The position numbers and the translations under genes were made by a program. A stretch of 64,000 nt of DNA from Ziziphus jujuba (lineage: Eukaryota; Streptophyta; Magnoliopsida; Rosales; Rhamnaceae), in NCBI RefSeq assembly GCF_031755915.1, contig NC_083384.1, positions 1,582,001 to 1,646,000 on the forward strand, written 5' to 3'. A model generated the notes under the pieces. The model worked only from the letters and a program-made list of their open reading frames with translations. It ran no database searches and had not been told where the DNA came from. Below, piece after piece: positions 11,625-21,815 of the stretch (within the stretch, counting starts at the first letter, position 1; every line of letters starts with the position of its first letter).

Positions 11625-12458
11625 TGATGTGATTCTGCCCGAGGCCGCTCAACTGATAACCCGCTGGGGTGCTGACTCGACACGGATGAAGATTAGGCCA
11701 ATCACAAGAGCTCAAATTAAGAGATTTAAGGGCAACCTGGGAGTATTTATACAGAGGGTAATCAATCTCAACAGAGCTTGTCCATACTTGAAGATACAAA
11801 ACCTATTTGAAGCATCCAAGTGGTGGAACCCGATACGGACCCGGGTGACGGTTTTGGTACATTTTTGGAGTCCGGGAAGTATGAAATGGTTCCAATGATT
11901 TATGGGTTCAATACATATGCCTAAGAGGTCATGGAATAAAGTTAAAGCAGCCTCAAATGCAATCAAAAAAGGCTTGTACGGATAGCATCAACAATTTGGC
12001 CGAATTTGCTGTATTGCTTGCTGGCTTTACTGTATTTTACTGTATTAGCCTTTTCTTATTTTTCCAAGCATGGGAAACGTGTGGGACTTCATATTCAGCT
12101 TATTTGGCATCCTACAAAGCATCTAGAAGCTGATTTGGAGCTCAAAGAGGTCAAAGTCAAATTAGTCAAAAAAGCTAGTATTATAGTTTCCTAATTTTAT
12201 TCTACTTTTTGTTTTAGGAAACTACCATTACTTTTTAGTTTTTATTTATTTATTTTCTGCACAAATAAGTTTAGGAAAGTTATTATTTTATTATTTTCAT
12301 TGTAAATTAATTAATTCCTAATTTAGAATAAAGGAATTAATTAATCAAATTTAGTTTAGGAAACTTAGTTTAGGACATATTAGAATTCGGTCAAGTTTCC
12401 TAATTCCTATAGGAGTCCGGTTTTGAATTATTTTTTTAGGGTTTATTTTTTTTCTTTC

Positions 12459-12476
12459 AAGCCTATTTAAAGGCTT
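12459..12476 (+). promoter_or_regulatory. TATA-like palindrome, likely LTR core promoter
   Basis: AAGCCTATTTAAAGGCTT is a near-perfect dyad containing TATTTAAA. It is present with little change in most LTR copies here, for example near 17638, 32983, 42111 and 46829. Its place, about 290 bp before the LTR end, suits a U3 promoter, so transcription would start some 30 bp downstream. No experimental start is known to me. Confidence 0.55.
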
Positions 12477-12562
12477 ATTTTTCAATAAGAAAACTTTAAA
12501 AACTTTGATTTGATTAAGAAAATATTTGTGAGATTAATTATCTCTTTGTTCTTTGAGAACAC

Positions 12563-12754
12563 CTAAAACACCATTAGAGAATTGGTTGTTTTAGCTTGAC
12601 TTATCAATAGGTTTTCCATCCCCTATTGTGGCGTCTACATTATACCAAGGTTTCTAACCACAGGTTGGTTAGGGCTTGAGGTTCAATCCATTAGAACTTG
12701 AACTTAATTAAGATCCGGGCTAATATAATACGGGTTTAGGAGCAGGTCGTCCTA
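12563..12754 (+). promoter_or_regulatory. four successive hairpins in R/U5 before the primer site
   Basis: Four inverted repeats lie in a row. CTAAAACA pairs with TGTTTTAG (12563-12594). CAATAGG pairs with CCTATTG (12605-12628). CTAACCA pairs with TGGTTAG around loop CAGGT (12654-12672). TAGGA pairs with TCCTA (12737-12754). The tract is the best conserved part of all LTR copies in the window, including otherwise decayed ones. If transcribed it would form a structured leader just upstream of the primer site; a role in packaging or reverse-transcription start is inference. Confidence 0.6.
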
Positions 12755-12765
12755 GGTTCGTATCA

Positions 12766-13928
12766 TTTGGTATCAGAGCCGAATTTTGTTCAGGTTTGAT
12801 CTATCTTTATTTGCTTTATTTGTTTTTTTGTGTTATTCTGCAATTTTAGCATTAGGTTAAGGTTGCATCCATCCCATACACGCTCTGCATCTTTAAAAAA
12901 AAATAAAAATTCATTCCTAGTTGAATTAGTTTCCTAGTTTAATCGTATTTTTGTTTCCTAATTTTTTGGTTGTCTTTTATCATTGTTCTTGATAATTTTG
13001 GTTTTTGTTGATTTTCTTTTGCTGTTTTAGTCTTATAAATTTGCATTTATATATTCAAAAAAAAAAAAAAAAAGGAAGTTTGAGGCAACATTTAAAAAAA
13101 TAATAAAATAATAAAAAAAACTGCACATTGTGTTTATTTGGAGGTCACGGGTTTGGTATTTGTTTTAGATTTGGAATTGCAATTTTGGTACTTACTCTTG
13201 CTACTGCAGTTGTTTATGCTCTGTGAGTAAAGAAAAAAAAAAAAGAAAAAGAAGAGGTAAAGCCCAATATAAAAAAAAAAAAAAAAATTCGGTTTGTTGG
13301 AGTTTGATTTGTTTGCTTGAAATTTGTTGGAGCTGCTGGGTTTTTTGATTATTTATTCAATATTTGAGTTGCTGGGAAATTATTTTTGCTGCTGGATATT
13401 TGGATTTTGGGTGCTTAAATTATTTGGATTAAAATCAGTTAAAGGATTTGATACAAAACTTGAATTACAAAGAACAACAACCAACAACTATTCTATATTT
13501 TTGTTCAATTTGATTCTTGTTCGAATTTGAATTTCTTTTTCTGGAATTTTATTCTTGAACTCATAATATACTACCATCTGGTGCAGTTTTCAAAAATTCC
13601 AATGTTTTCCCATTATTTTGTGTTTTCTTGTCTAGAAAGCCGAAAAATTAGGATTTGTTGGATTCTTTCGGTATTGCCTACTTTTTGCTTCTGTTTTGTT
13701 GATAAGTTTAATTAAAACATACTAGTGATCTAATTGCTGTTTGTGGGTGTTTTAATTAGAACTTTGAGATAATTCATTAAGTGGAAAAAGGCAAGAGTGT
13801 GTGAGCTTAAAAGAGGGTAAAAGCAGAAACTAGTGTGCAAACACGAGTGTCGAGACCTTGTTTGAGTGAAACACGTGAGGGAGTAAATATTGTGAGGATT
13901 TATTTTATTTTTGCAGTATTTTACTAAC
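12766..13928 (+). other. primer site and untranslated leader of copy 1
   Basis: The leader starts with TTTGGTATCAGAGCC; the TGGTATCAGAGC core at 12768-12779 is the usual plant initiator-tRNA-Met primer site. The remaining 1.1 kb is non-coding, with several poly-A runs (13058-13074, 13263-13287). It matches the leaders at 26184-27349 and 53480-54660 and, inverted, 63168-64000. Confidence 0.85.
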
Positions 13929-16900
13929 ATGTCAGATTCTAGAATAAAAATAGGAGACACACCACTGAGAATTAATGAAGAGGAGTCCGTAGGATTTCAT
14001 GGTGATCCACGAGCTACCAGGCGTGGAGACCAAGCGGACATGAGAGCTGTTTTGGAGTCAATACAGCGGGTTAGTGCTCAAGTTGAGCATGTGAATCAAA
14101 GAATGGGAAGGCTAGAAGCCTCACAAGAAATGCCAAACACAAGAAATAGGCAAGAATTCCATGGAGGACGAGGCCAAGGACGAGGAGGTCACGAGAGACC
14201 AAGAGAGGAATTTAATGAGGAGCCATTCGGTGGAGACTTTGAGGAAGGTATGAACAAAACTTTTGCTGTCCAAGATAGAGCTGGCCATGGAAGATATAGG
14301 AGGGAAGAAACAGATGACAATCTTAGCAATATCAAGATCAACATCCCACCATTCATTGGAAAAAGTGACCCCGAAGCATATTTGGAGTGGGAAGAAAAAA
14401 TGGAGATGATATTTGACCGCCATAATTATTCGGAGGCTACAAAGGTGAAATTGGCAGCAATGGAGTTTGGCCATTATGCACTCCAATGGTGGACCAATGA
14501 GCAAAACACCCGAAGGAGAGTTGGTGATGACTTGATTACTACATGGCGACAAATGAAAGGAGCCATGCGGAAGCGATTCGTACCATCACACTATCATAGG
14601 TTGCTGCATCAAAGACTTCAATCTTTATCTCAAGGACATGGATCTGTGGAGGATTATTACAAGGAGATGGAGATGCTTATGATGAGATTGAACTTGAATG
14701 AAGATAGGGAAGCAACCATGGCAAGGTTTCTTGGTGGTTTGAATCGTGAAATAGCCAATCAACTAGAATTGCAACAATATGTGGAATTGGAGGAGATGTT
14801 GCATGTGGCTATTAAATTAGAGCATCAATTCAAGAGGAGGGGTGTAAGATCATGGTTTGGAGGTGTTTCCAACAGTGGAAGGTCCAATTCAAGTGGCTGG
14901 ATGAACAATCCCATCTATGAAAGCAAGCTAAAGCCGAAAGTGAAAGAAGAAAGTTCAAACTGGCCAAGGAAGGAGACTAGAACCAAATCTGTCCAAGCAC
15001 CAAAGAATGAGGTAAAATTAGATCCTAAACCTTCTAGAACTCATGATGTTGTGTGTTTTAAGTGCCAAGGAGGAGGACACATTGCTAGCCAATGCCCGAA
15101 TAGAAGAATCATGGTGTTAAAAGGCAATGACGAGCTACAATCGGAAAGTGAAGAAAGTGAGGATGAAGCTAAGCAAGAAGAGGAGGATTTGAAGGATGAA
15201 CCTGAAACCTTGCAAGCATCCAATGCTGAATTAAACTTGCTTTCTAGGAGAGTACTTGCTGCATACAAAGATGAGGATGAAATTCAAAGAGAGAACATCT
15301 TCCACACCCGATGTGAAATTCAAGGTAAAATTTGTAGTATGATTATTGATAGTGGAAGTTGTACAAATGTAATTAGTAACATTGTAGTTGATAAATTAGG
15401 CTTAATAACTATTAAACATCCAGAACCTTATAGATTACAATGGCTTAATGATGGTGGTGAAATAAAAGTGAATAAACAAGCCAAAGTAAAATTTAATATA
15501 GGTAGATATGAGGATGTAGTTTTATGTGATATTGTACCCATGATTGCTGGACATATACTATTAGGTAGGCCATGGAAATTTGATAAAGATGCTACTCATT
15601 TTGGTCAAGAAAATAGTATTGTTTTCAGGTTTAAAGGGAAGAAGGTCAAGCTAGAACCATTATCTCCTAAACAGGTTTACAAAGACCAATTACAATTGCA
15701 ACAAAGGAGAGAAGCCAAAAAGCTTAAGGAAAAAGCAAGTATGGCACCAACGGCTTCACCATCCTTTCAAGAAGGTAAGAATGAGATTGTTGATCAAGGT
15801 AAGGTTTCTAAGACTCATATTGAGTGGAAAGATCAAGGAAAAATCAAAAGAGAGGGGAAAGAGAGTGGCAAACCCGAGAGCTTGGAGAAGGAAGGGAAAT
15901 CAGAAGGTTTGCGCCAATCCAAGGGGGAAAAAGAAAAAGAAAGAAAAGAAAGGTCAAGTAGCAACTTTTATTTAAGTTTAGGGGATATTAATAAGGTTAT
16001 TGAGTGTAAGAAACCTTTGCTGGTCATGATTTATAAAGAAAATTATTTTAATGATCAAACTAACTTTGAAGAACTTGAATTGCCAAGTTCAATGATTTCT
16101 CTTTTCAAGAAATTTGGAGATGTCTTCCCAAATGAAATTCCAAGTGGACTACCATCCAATCAAGAGGGAAAAGGTAAGCTTGCTATCCATGGTAAGTCTT
16201 CTAATACTCAAGTTGTGTGGAAATATTTTAATAAAACCAAGAGTGAAAAATTTGGTGCAAAAGCCGAGAGTGAGGAAGGTGAGATGGCATTGAGTGAGAA
16301 AGGAAAAGGAAGACAAGAAAGGAAGAATATCAATTTTTATCTTAGCTTTGGTGATGTTAATAAAGTAATTATGAATAAGAAATCATTGATGACCATGAAT
16401 TTTAAAGATACTTATTTAAAGATGTCTTTATTGCATAGAACTTTATCTGCATTGTTGAAAATTTGGGAAATATTGTTTGCTAACTTTAAAAAGTGTAATT
16501 TTTACCATAATGAACATGTATTTCTAGATTTTGTTGTAATAGTGTTTGACCCAGGAGAATTGGTTTGGTTGCACTTACGAAAGGAAAGGTTTCCTAAACA
16601 AAGAAAGTCAAAGCTCATGCCGCCTATGGATGGACTTTTTCAAGTTTTGGAACCGAATAACAAGAATTCCTACAAGCTTGATTTACCGGGTGAGTATAAC
16701 ATGAGTGCTGCATTTAATGTTGCTGATTTAACTCCTTTTTCTACAGGTGATGATCTTGATTTGAGGACAAATCCTTTTCAAGAGGAGGGGAATGATGTGA
16801 TTCTGCCCGAGGCCGCTCAACTGATAACCCGCTGGGGTGCTGACTCGACACGGATGAAGACTAGGCCAATCACAAGAGCTCAAATTAAGAGATTTAAGGG

Positions 16901-17066
16901 CAACCTGGGAGTATTTATACAGAGGGTAATCAATCTCAACACAGCTTGTCCATACTTGAAGATACAAAACCTATTTGAAGCATCCAAGTGGTGGAAGCCG
17001 ATACGGACCCGGGTGATGGTTTTGGTACATTTTTGGAGTCCGGGAAGTATGAAATGGTTCCAATGA
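13929..17066 (+). CDS. Gag-protease fused to scrambled pol remnants, open 1045 codons
   Basis: One uninterrupted frame. The start MSDSRIKIGD (13929) is chosen because the other copies start at the same point (MADSR); an in-frame ATG exists at 13911. Gag is a retrotransposon capsid domain (residues about 120-310, with AYLEWEEKMEMIFD and FVPSHYHRLL). A CCHC knuckle is CFKCQGGGHIASQC (376-389), and the aspartic protease has DSG at 474. Then come a PR-RT linker, an RT stub ([11 protein letters not shown], about 730-741), a second diverged linker (742-835), an integrase-core scrap (HRTLSALL), an RT scrap (LFANFKKCNF...VFLDFVV) and the integrase C-terminus ([11 protein letters not shown] to [12 protein letters not shown]). 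The RT catalytic YFDD, RNase H and the DDE residues are missing. The last 90 or so residues are encoded in the 3' LTR. Confidence 0.9.
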   Translation: MSDSRIKIGDTPLRINEEESVGFHGDPRATRRGDQADMRAVLESIQRVSAQVEHVNQRMGRLEASQEMPNTRNRQEFHGGRGQGRGGHERPREEFNEEPFGGDFEEGMNKTFAVQDRAGHGRYRREETDDNLSNIKINIPPFIGKSDPEAYLEWEEKMEMIFDRHNYSEATKVKLAAMEFGHYALQWWTNEQNTRRRVGDDLITTWRQMKGAMRKRFVPSHYHRLLHQRLQSLSQGHGSVEDYYKEMEMLMMRLNLNEDREATMARFLGGLNREIANQLELQQYVELEEMLHVAIKLEHQFKRRGVRSWFGGVSNSGRSNSSGWMNNPIYESKLKPKVKEESSNWPRKETRTKSVQAPKNEVKLDPKPSRTHDVVCFKCQGGGHIASQCPNRRIMVLKGNDELQSESEESEDEAKQEEEDLKDEPETLQASNAELNLLSRRVLAAYKDEDEIQRENIFHTRCEIQGKICSMIIDSGSCTNVISNIVVDKLGLITIKHPEPYRLQWLNDGGEIKVNKQAKVKFNIGRYEDVVLCDIVPMIAGHILLGRPWKFDKDATHFGQENSIVFRFKGKKVKLEPLSPKQVYKDQLQLQQRREAKKLKEKASMAPTASPSFQEGKNEIVDQGKVSKTHIEWKDQGKIKREGKESGKPESLEKEGKSEGLRQSKGEKEKERKERSSSNFYLSLGDINKVIECKKPLLVMIYKENYFNDQTNFEELELPSSMISLFKKFGDVFPNEIPSGLPSNQEGKGKLAIHGKSSNTQVVWKYFNKTKSEKFGAKAESEEGEMALSEKGKGRQERKNINFYLSFGDVNKVIMNKKSLMTMNFKDTYLKMSLLHRTLSALLKIWEILFANFKKCNFYHNEHVFLDFVVIVFDPGELVWLHLRKERFPKQRKSKLMPPMDGLFQVLEPNNKNSYKLDLPGEYNMSAAFNVADLTPFSTGDDLDLRTNPFQEEGNDVILPEAAQLITRWGADSTRMKTRPITRAQIKRFKGNLGVFIQRVINLNTACPYLKIQNLFEASKWWKPIRTRVMVLVHFWSPGSMKWFQ
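16780..16792 (+). promoter_or_regulatory. polypurine tract, plus-strand primer
   Basis: AAGAGGAGGGGAA lies directly before the 3' LTR. The same tract precedes the 3' LTRs at 32148, 45992 and 59457. It is translated as part of the polyprotein (QEEGN), so it is under two constraints. Confidence 0.85.
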
Positions 17067-17944
17067 TTTATGGGTTCAATACATATGCCTAAGAGGTCAT
17101 GGAATCAAGTTAAAGCAGTCTCAAATGCAATCAAAAAGGGCTTCTACGGACAGCATCAACAATTTGGCCGAATTTGCTGTATTGCTTGCTGGCTTTACTG
17201 TATTTTACTGTATTAGCCTTTTCTTATTTTTCCAAGCATGGGCAACGTGTGGGACTTCATATTCAGCTTATTTGGCATCCTACAAAGCATCTAGAAGCTG
17301 ATTTGGAGCTCAAAGAGTTCAAACATTGGTCAAAGTCAAATTAGTCAAAAAAGCTAGTATTATAGTTTCCTAATTTTATTCTACTTTTTGTTTTAGGAAA
17401 CTACCATTACTTTTTAGTTTTTATTTATTTATTTTCTGGAGAAATAAGTTTAGGAAAGTTATTATTTTATTATTTTCATTGTAAATTAATTAATTCCTAA
17501 TTTAGAATAAAGGAATTAATTAATCAAATTTAGTTTAGGAAACTTAGTTTAGGACATATTAGAATTCGGTCAAGTTTCCTAATTCCTATAGCAGTCCGGT
17601 TTTGAATTATTTTTTTAGGGTTTATTTTGTTTCTTTCAAGCCTATTTAAAGGCTTATTTTTCAATAAGAAAACTTTAAAAACTTTGATTTGATTAAGAAA
17701 ATATTTGTGAGATTAATTATCTCTTTGTTCTTTGAGAACACCTAAAACACCATTAGAGAATTGGTTGTTTTAGCTTGACTTATCAATAGGTTTTCCATCC
17801 CCTATTGTGGCGTCTACATTATACCAAGGTTTCTAACCACAGGTTGATTAGGGCTTGAGGTTCAATCCATTAGAACTTGAACTTAATTAAAATCCGGGCT
17901 AATATAATACGGGTTTAGGAGCAGGTCGTCCTAGGTTCGTATCA
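16793..17944 (+). repeat. 3' LTR of copy 1 (subtype A)
   Basis: 1152 bp, TGATGTGATTCTGCCC start and CGTATCA end, followed by the target duplication ggtag. Against the 5' LTR it has about twenty substitutions by eye and an 11-bp difference near 17318. The polyprotein frame runs into it and stops at 17066. Confidence 0.93.
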
Positions 17945-18485
17945 GGTAGTAAGAAGCCCTTTTAACATCTTTTCATCTGTAAAGAATTCTCCATGTGAAA
18001 ACACAGAGACAATGGGCTGATCTTTGAATAGGAAAAAGAGTAAGAAGCCTTTTTAACATCTCTTATTCAAAAAAAGTCTTGTTCTTTGGAAGATCCATCT
18101 CGTGTCTGGTACTACCTGGTTCCATTCTATAAGAAATCTGAATCATTCTCTTGAAGCCCATCCTCTTCATCATAAATGATTTGCTTGCCTCAAAATGACC
18201 TGGCCCAATAGGGAAATCCCAATTCATTGGGCCTTTCAATACAATCAAATAGAAAAACCCAAGGGTGCCATATTCTAGGAGCCCAAACTATGCGATTAAA
18301 TAAATTGTCCTCAATCTGTTACGGGTCGAGCACTCCTTCTCCTTCCCTTCTTCAAATTCCAATTCATAGTGTTCATAGAGAAATCTCTGATCAACGATAG
18401 AACAAGATCCATTTTGCATCATATCTAAGGGATTCCTTGGTTCGGGCCGAAGAAGCAATGTCACTCGATATTTAGACTCCATGCT
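17945..18485 (-). pseudogene. ycf2: ycf2 C-terminal end (right piece)
   Basis: This continues the ycf2 fragment of 11302-11624. The minus strand encodes [39 protein letters not shown], then (other frame) [13 protein letters not shown] and FRGKRIIYDEED-like residues, and near 17950 the MSKGLL-type motif before the break. Frameshifts and stops are frequent. A short repeat, GTAAGAAGCC followed by TTTTAACATCT, occurs at about 17949 and 18041. At 18486 the plastid match ends abruptly against a copia fragment. Confidence 0.88.
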
Positions 18486-21400
18486 CTAGAGAACAACAAT
18501 ATGTTATTCTTTTGTAGACCAAGAAACTAAAGAGTCACTAAGGTAGATACAATAACTCCTGGTGGATTTTCGGTCATCAATGCAAGATGCCTAGTCAGCA
18601 TCAGTAAACTCAGTGATGCAAAGATACCTAGACGGGTGAAAAAGAAGACCAAAATTTTGGAAGCCTTGTAAATAATGAAGAATATGTTTACATGCTGACT
18701 AGTGAGCATTAGTTGGGTGGTGCATGAATTGACTCAACTTATTTATGACGAAGGAAATTTGTGGTTGAGTATTGGTCAAGTATTATAACATACCTATAGT
18801 GATGCGGTATAAAAACCATCTTTAAAGGGGTTCCCGATAGAAGCCCCAAGTTGAACAAAAGAATTGGCCGGAGAAGCACTAGGTTTATAATCAAGCATAC
18901 CGGTCCTACTTACCAAGTCATTGATGTAAGTAGCTTGAGACAGATGCATTCCCAAGCTTGTACAATGGACCTCAATTCCTAAGAAGTAGTGTAGAGAACC
19001 AAAGTCTTTAAGGGAGAAGGTTTTATCCAATTTAGCAACAAACTGATCAAGAAGTTTTAGATTATCTCCAGTGATGATTATATCATCCACATACACTAAA
19101 ATCCAAATAGCACCAAGAGAATAGTGAACCAAAAATAAAGATGAGTCCATTTTAGAATTACAGAATCCCAAGTTGCACAATCTTTGACGTAACTGATAAT
19201 ACCAAGCCCTCGGTGCCTAACGAAGACCATATAAGGAATGACACAATTTGCACACAGGCATAGGATGATTCGGATCAACAACTCCCTCGGGTTACTTCAC
19301 ATATACATCTTCATGAAGTACACTATTAAGAAAAGCATTGTTCACGTCAATTTGACGAATGTCTCAGTAGCAAAAGATGGCAATAGAAAGCACAACCCGT
19401 ACAGTTGAAGGTTTGATAACCGGGCTAAATGTCTCTTTGAATTCCAAACTGGGTTATTGATGAAAGCCTTTAGCTACAAGCCTCGCTTTGAGGCGTGAAA
19501 CAGTTCCGTCGAGATTCCTTTTTAAGTTAAAAACCCATTTGTTACCAACTAATCTGTGAGAAGAGTGAGGAGGTAAAAGAGACTAGGTATTATTGGCCAT
19601 TAACACAACAAATTCAGTTTCCATTCCATTTAGGATAAAGCAGAGCCGAAGAAACAGAGGACAAAGAAAAGGAAAGCATGCAAACCCAAAGCATTTCAAG
19701 AGAGAATAATCAAAAGGTTGATTAAATAATTTTTACAACGAGGACTGAAACATTCTAAACCTTTGAGGGAAGTCTATTGATTGAAAAAGTGGCAGTAGAA
19801 CATGCATTCCACCAATGGTGAAATGGCATGGAGCTTTGAGCTAAAAGTGAAAAGGCTGCCTCTATTATATGATAATGTTTACCTCGACTCATCCATTTTG
19901 ATTGTGAGTATGGGGACATGGGTGCTAAAAAATAGTACCAAATTGTTTTAAAATTGGTTGGAGTGGATGAAACTCACTCCCCGAATCTGACTGAAGATTT
20001 TTTTTTTTTGAGTAAATTTTCAACCATTTTTTTGAAAAAAAAAATGTTGTAACTTCAGATTTTAAGTTTATTGGGAAAATCCAAGAGAATCGAGAAAAAT
20101 TATCGACAAACAATAAATAATTTTTATAACCTTTAGGTGATTTAATTGGGGGTGCAAACAATCTTTTATTTTTTCCTAATTGACAAGATGATAAAAAAGA
20201 ATCACATGAAGTACTAACAAAGAAAGATTTGTTGCACTTAGATGCAACTTTATTCATAATAAGTGAATTAGGATGGCCTAAGCGATAATGCCATAGTTTA
20301 TGTAAAGAAAGCTGAGGACATATCAAAGGTCCAAAAACATGTTCATAGACATTATTAAACTAAGGAATAAAAATCTTAGGATGAGCGCTTAATTTTTTTG
20401 GAAGTAGAGGTCAATAGAGTCCATTTTTAAGTAAGCCTTTGAGAAGAATATTCTTCATGTCCTTGTCCTTCACAAAAACACAATGATTAGTAAATTCCAC
20501 TATAACATTGTTATCACTAGTGAAACTAGATATGCTTAATAAATTCTTTGTGATTTATGGAACATAAACCATATTGTTTAATTTTATTGTTCTAGTACTA
20601 GTATTAAGGGAAGAGCATCCAGTAAGAAAGATTGGCAACCTTCTCCATTACCAATTACAAGCTTGTATTTACCGAAATAGTCATTTCTTTTGGTTATGTT
20701 GGATGGATTGGTGGTGATGTGGTTAGTAGCACCACTATTAAGTACCCAATCGGGATTAGATGTGACATCAGGGGAAACATAGCACGCACTTGTATTACTT
20801 GGAGTTGTGTAAGTATCATTAAATCTATGCCAACACTGATCTGTTGTATGACCAGCAAGCTTGCATATCTGGTAGAATATACATGCATTAGAACTATTGA
20901 ATCTACCATGGCCTTTGCCTCGTCCTTTCGTAGAAGTTGTTCATTGATTTTGTTGCTGTCCACTTAAGCCACATTTTTTATCAAAATTTCGACTAGAATT
21001 ATAGGTACGATTAGGCTAAAATTTCTTCCACTGTTCATTAGCTCTATGAGCTGAAAGGATGCCAATAGTGTGGCCTATTGAATTCTAACCTATTGAGTCA
21101 AAAGTAATGTACCTCCTCTATTGCCATGGCTGTATGATTAGAATTTATGCTGGCAACAACAGCATCATATTCTAGAGGTAAGCCAGCAAGAAGCTACAAA
21201 ATGAAATCCTCATCAAATATAGGTAATCCTACCATTGCTAGAGAGTCAGCAATATTTTTCATTTTTGAAACATAGGAGTTAATCTACACAGAATCCTTTT
21301 TTGTTGACTGAAATTGAATTTTCAACTGCATTATTTTGGCTTTTGATTGAGTGCCTAAAAAATGTTCGAGTGAGCTCAAAGTTGATGGGCAGTAAGAGAA

Positions 21401-21815
21401 TTGAAGGCTTTCATTACCTGAGTTTGTATGTCAGGTGAGATGGAAGGTAAAATCCATCCAACTATAGCCTAATCAATTCTATGCCATTGATGATAAGCTG
21501 GATTGAGTTCAACCGTTTGGATTGTTTCAACATTATGAGTGACATTTATGATAGTGATGATTGGTGGAACTGGAAGACTTCCATTAATAAAGGTTTCAAG
21601 ATTATATCCGAGAATTGCTGGCAGTATTTATGAATTGTAGATAACATAATTATGTTATTCCAATTTGTAGGGAAAGGAATAATTTGGCAATGTAATATCA
21701 GAAACTGAAGGAACAGTTAATGAGTGTACAACAGTAGAGGAAATAGATGTAGAAGTGTCCTTTTGGATCAAAGAAAAGCTCATTGGAGTATCCTATAGGA
21801 TAGGCTCTGATACGA
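18486..21815 (-). mobile_element. Ty1/copia fragment, decayed, minus strand
   Basis: This is a copia-type internal region read right to left. A primer-site remnant (GCTCTGATAC on the plus strand at 21804-21813) marks the start. Gag-like and protease remnants lie at 21750-20600, integrase at 20326-19600 (LWHYRLGHPNS, CQLGKNKR, FVDNFSRFSWIFP), and RT at 19430-18790 (LVYVDDIIITGD, FSLKDFGSLHYFLGIEV). RNase H is cut off at 18486 (DDRKST-like region) where it meets ycf2. There is no 3' LTR. Stops and frameshifts occur throughout. It is a dead fragment. Confidence 0.88.

Larger units (their letters stand above)
11625..12765 (+). repeat. 5' LTR of copy 1 (subtype A)
   Basis: Long terminal repeat of 1141 bp with TG...CA ends. 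From 5' to 3' it holds a sense coding tail (to about 11895), inverted repeats in the presumed U3 (12184-12224 and 12306-12345), a TATA-like palindrome (12459-12476), and four hairpins just before the end (12563-12754). The same order is seen in the other copies of the family. Confidence 0.93.
11625..17944 (+). mobile_element. non-autonomous Ty3-type LTR element with scrambled pol (copy 1)
   Basis: This is a structurally complete LTR element of 6.3 kb inserted in ycf2. The 5' LTR is 11625-12765 and the 3' LTR 16793-17944. A primer site TGGTATCAGAGC (tRNA-iMet type) is at 12768-12779 and the purine tract AAGAGGAGGGGAA is at 16780-16792. The target duplication is ggtaa (11620-11624) versus ggtag (17945-17949), four of five bases. 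The internal part is only about 4 kb because most of RT, RNase H and integrase is missing or scrambled. The two LTRs differ by roughly twenty substitutions by eye plus one 11-bp indel, so the insertion is fairly recent compared with the plastid DNA around it. Mobility must have depended on enzymes from another element. Confidence 0.93.

Noticed and set aside
11350..11799. Recurring antisense frames in LTRs ([17 protein letters not shown] and relatives at 16728, 34946 and 45927)
   Set aside because: They lie opposite the sense polyprotein tail; the repetition reflects repeated LTRs. No sign of an independent protein.
13058..13290. Poly-A runs in the element leader as polyadenylated retrogene tails
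   Set aside because: They recur at the same place in every Ty3 leader of the family, so they are part of the element and not tails of inserted cDNA.
14121..14552. 143-codon minus-strand frame in gag
   Set aside because: Antisense shadow of the capsid domain; the sense frame is open for over a thousand codons.
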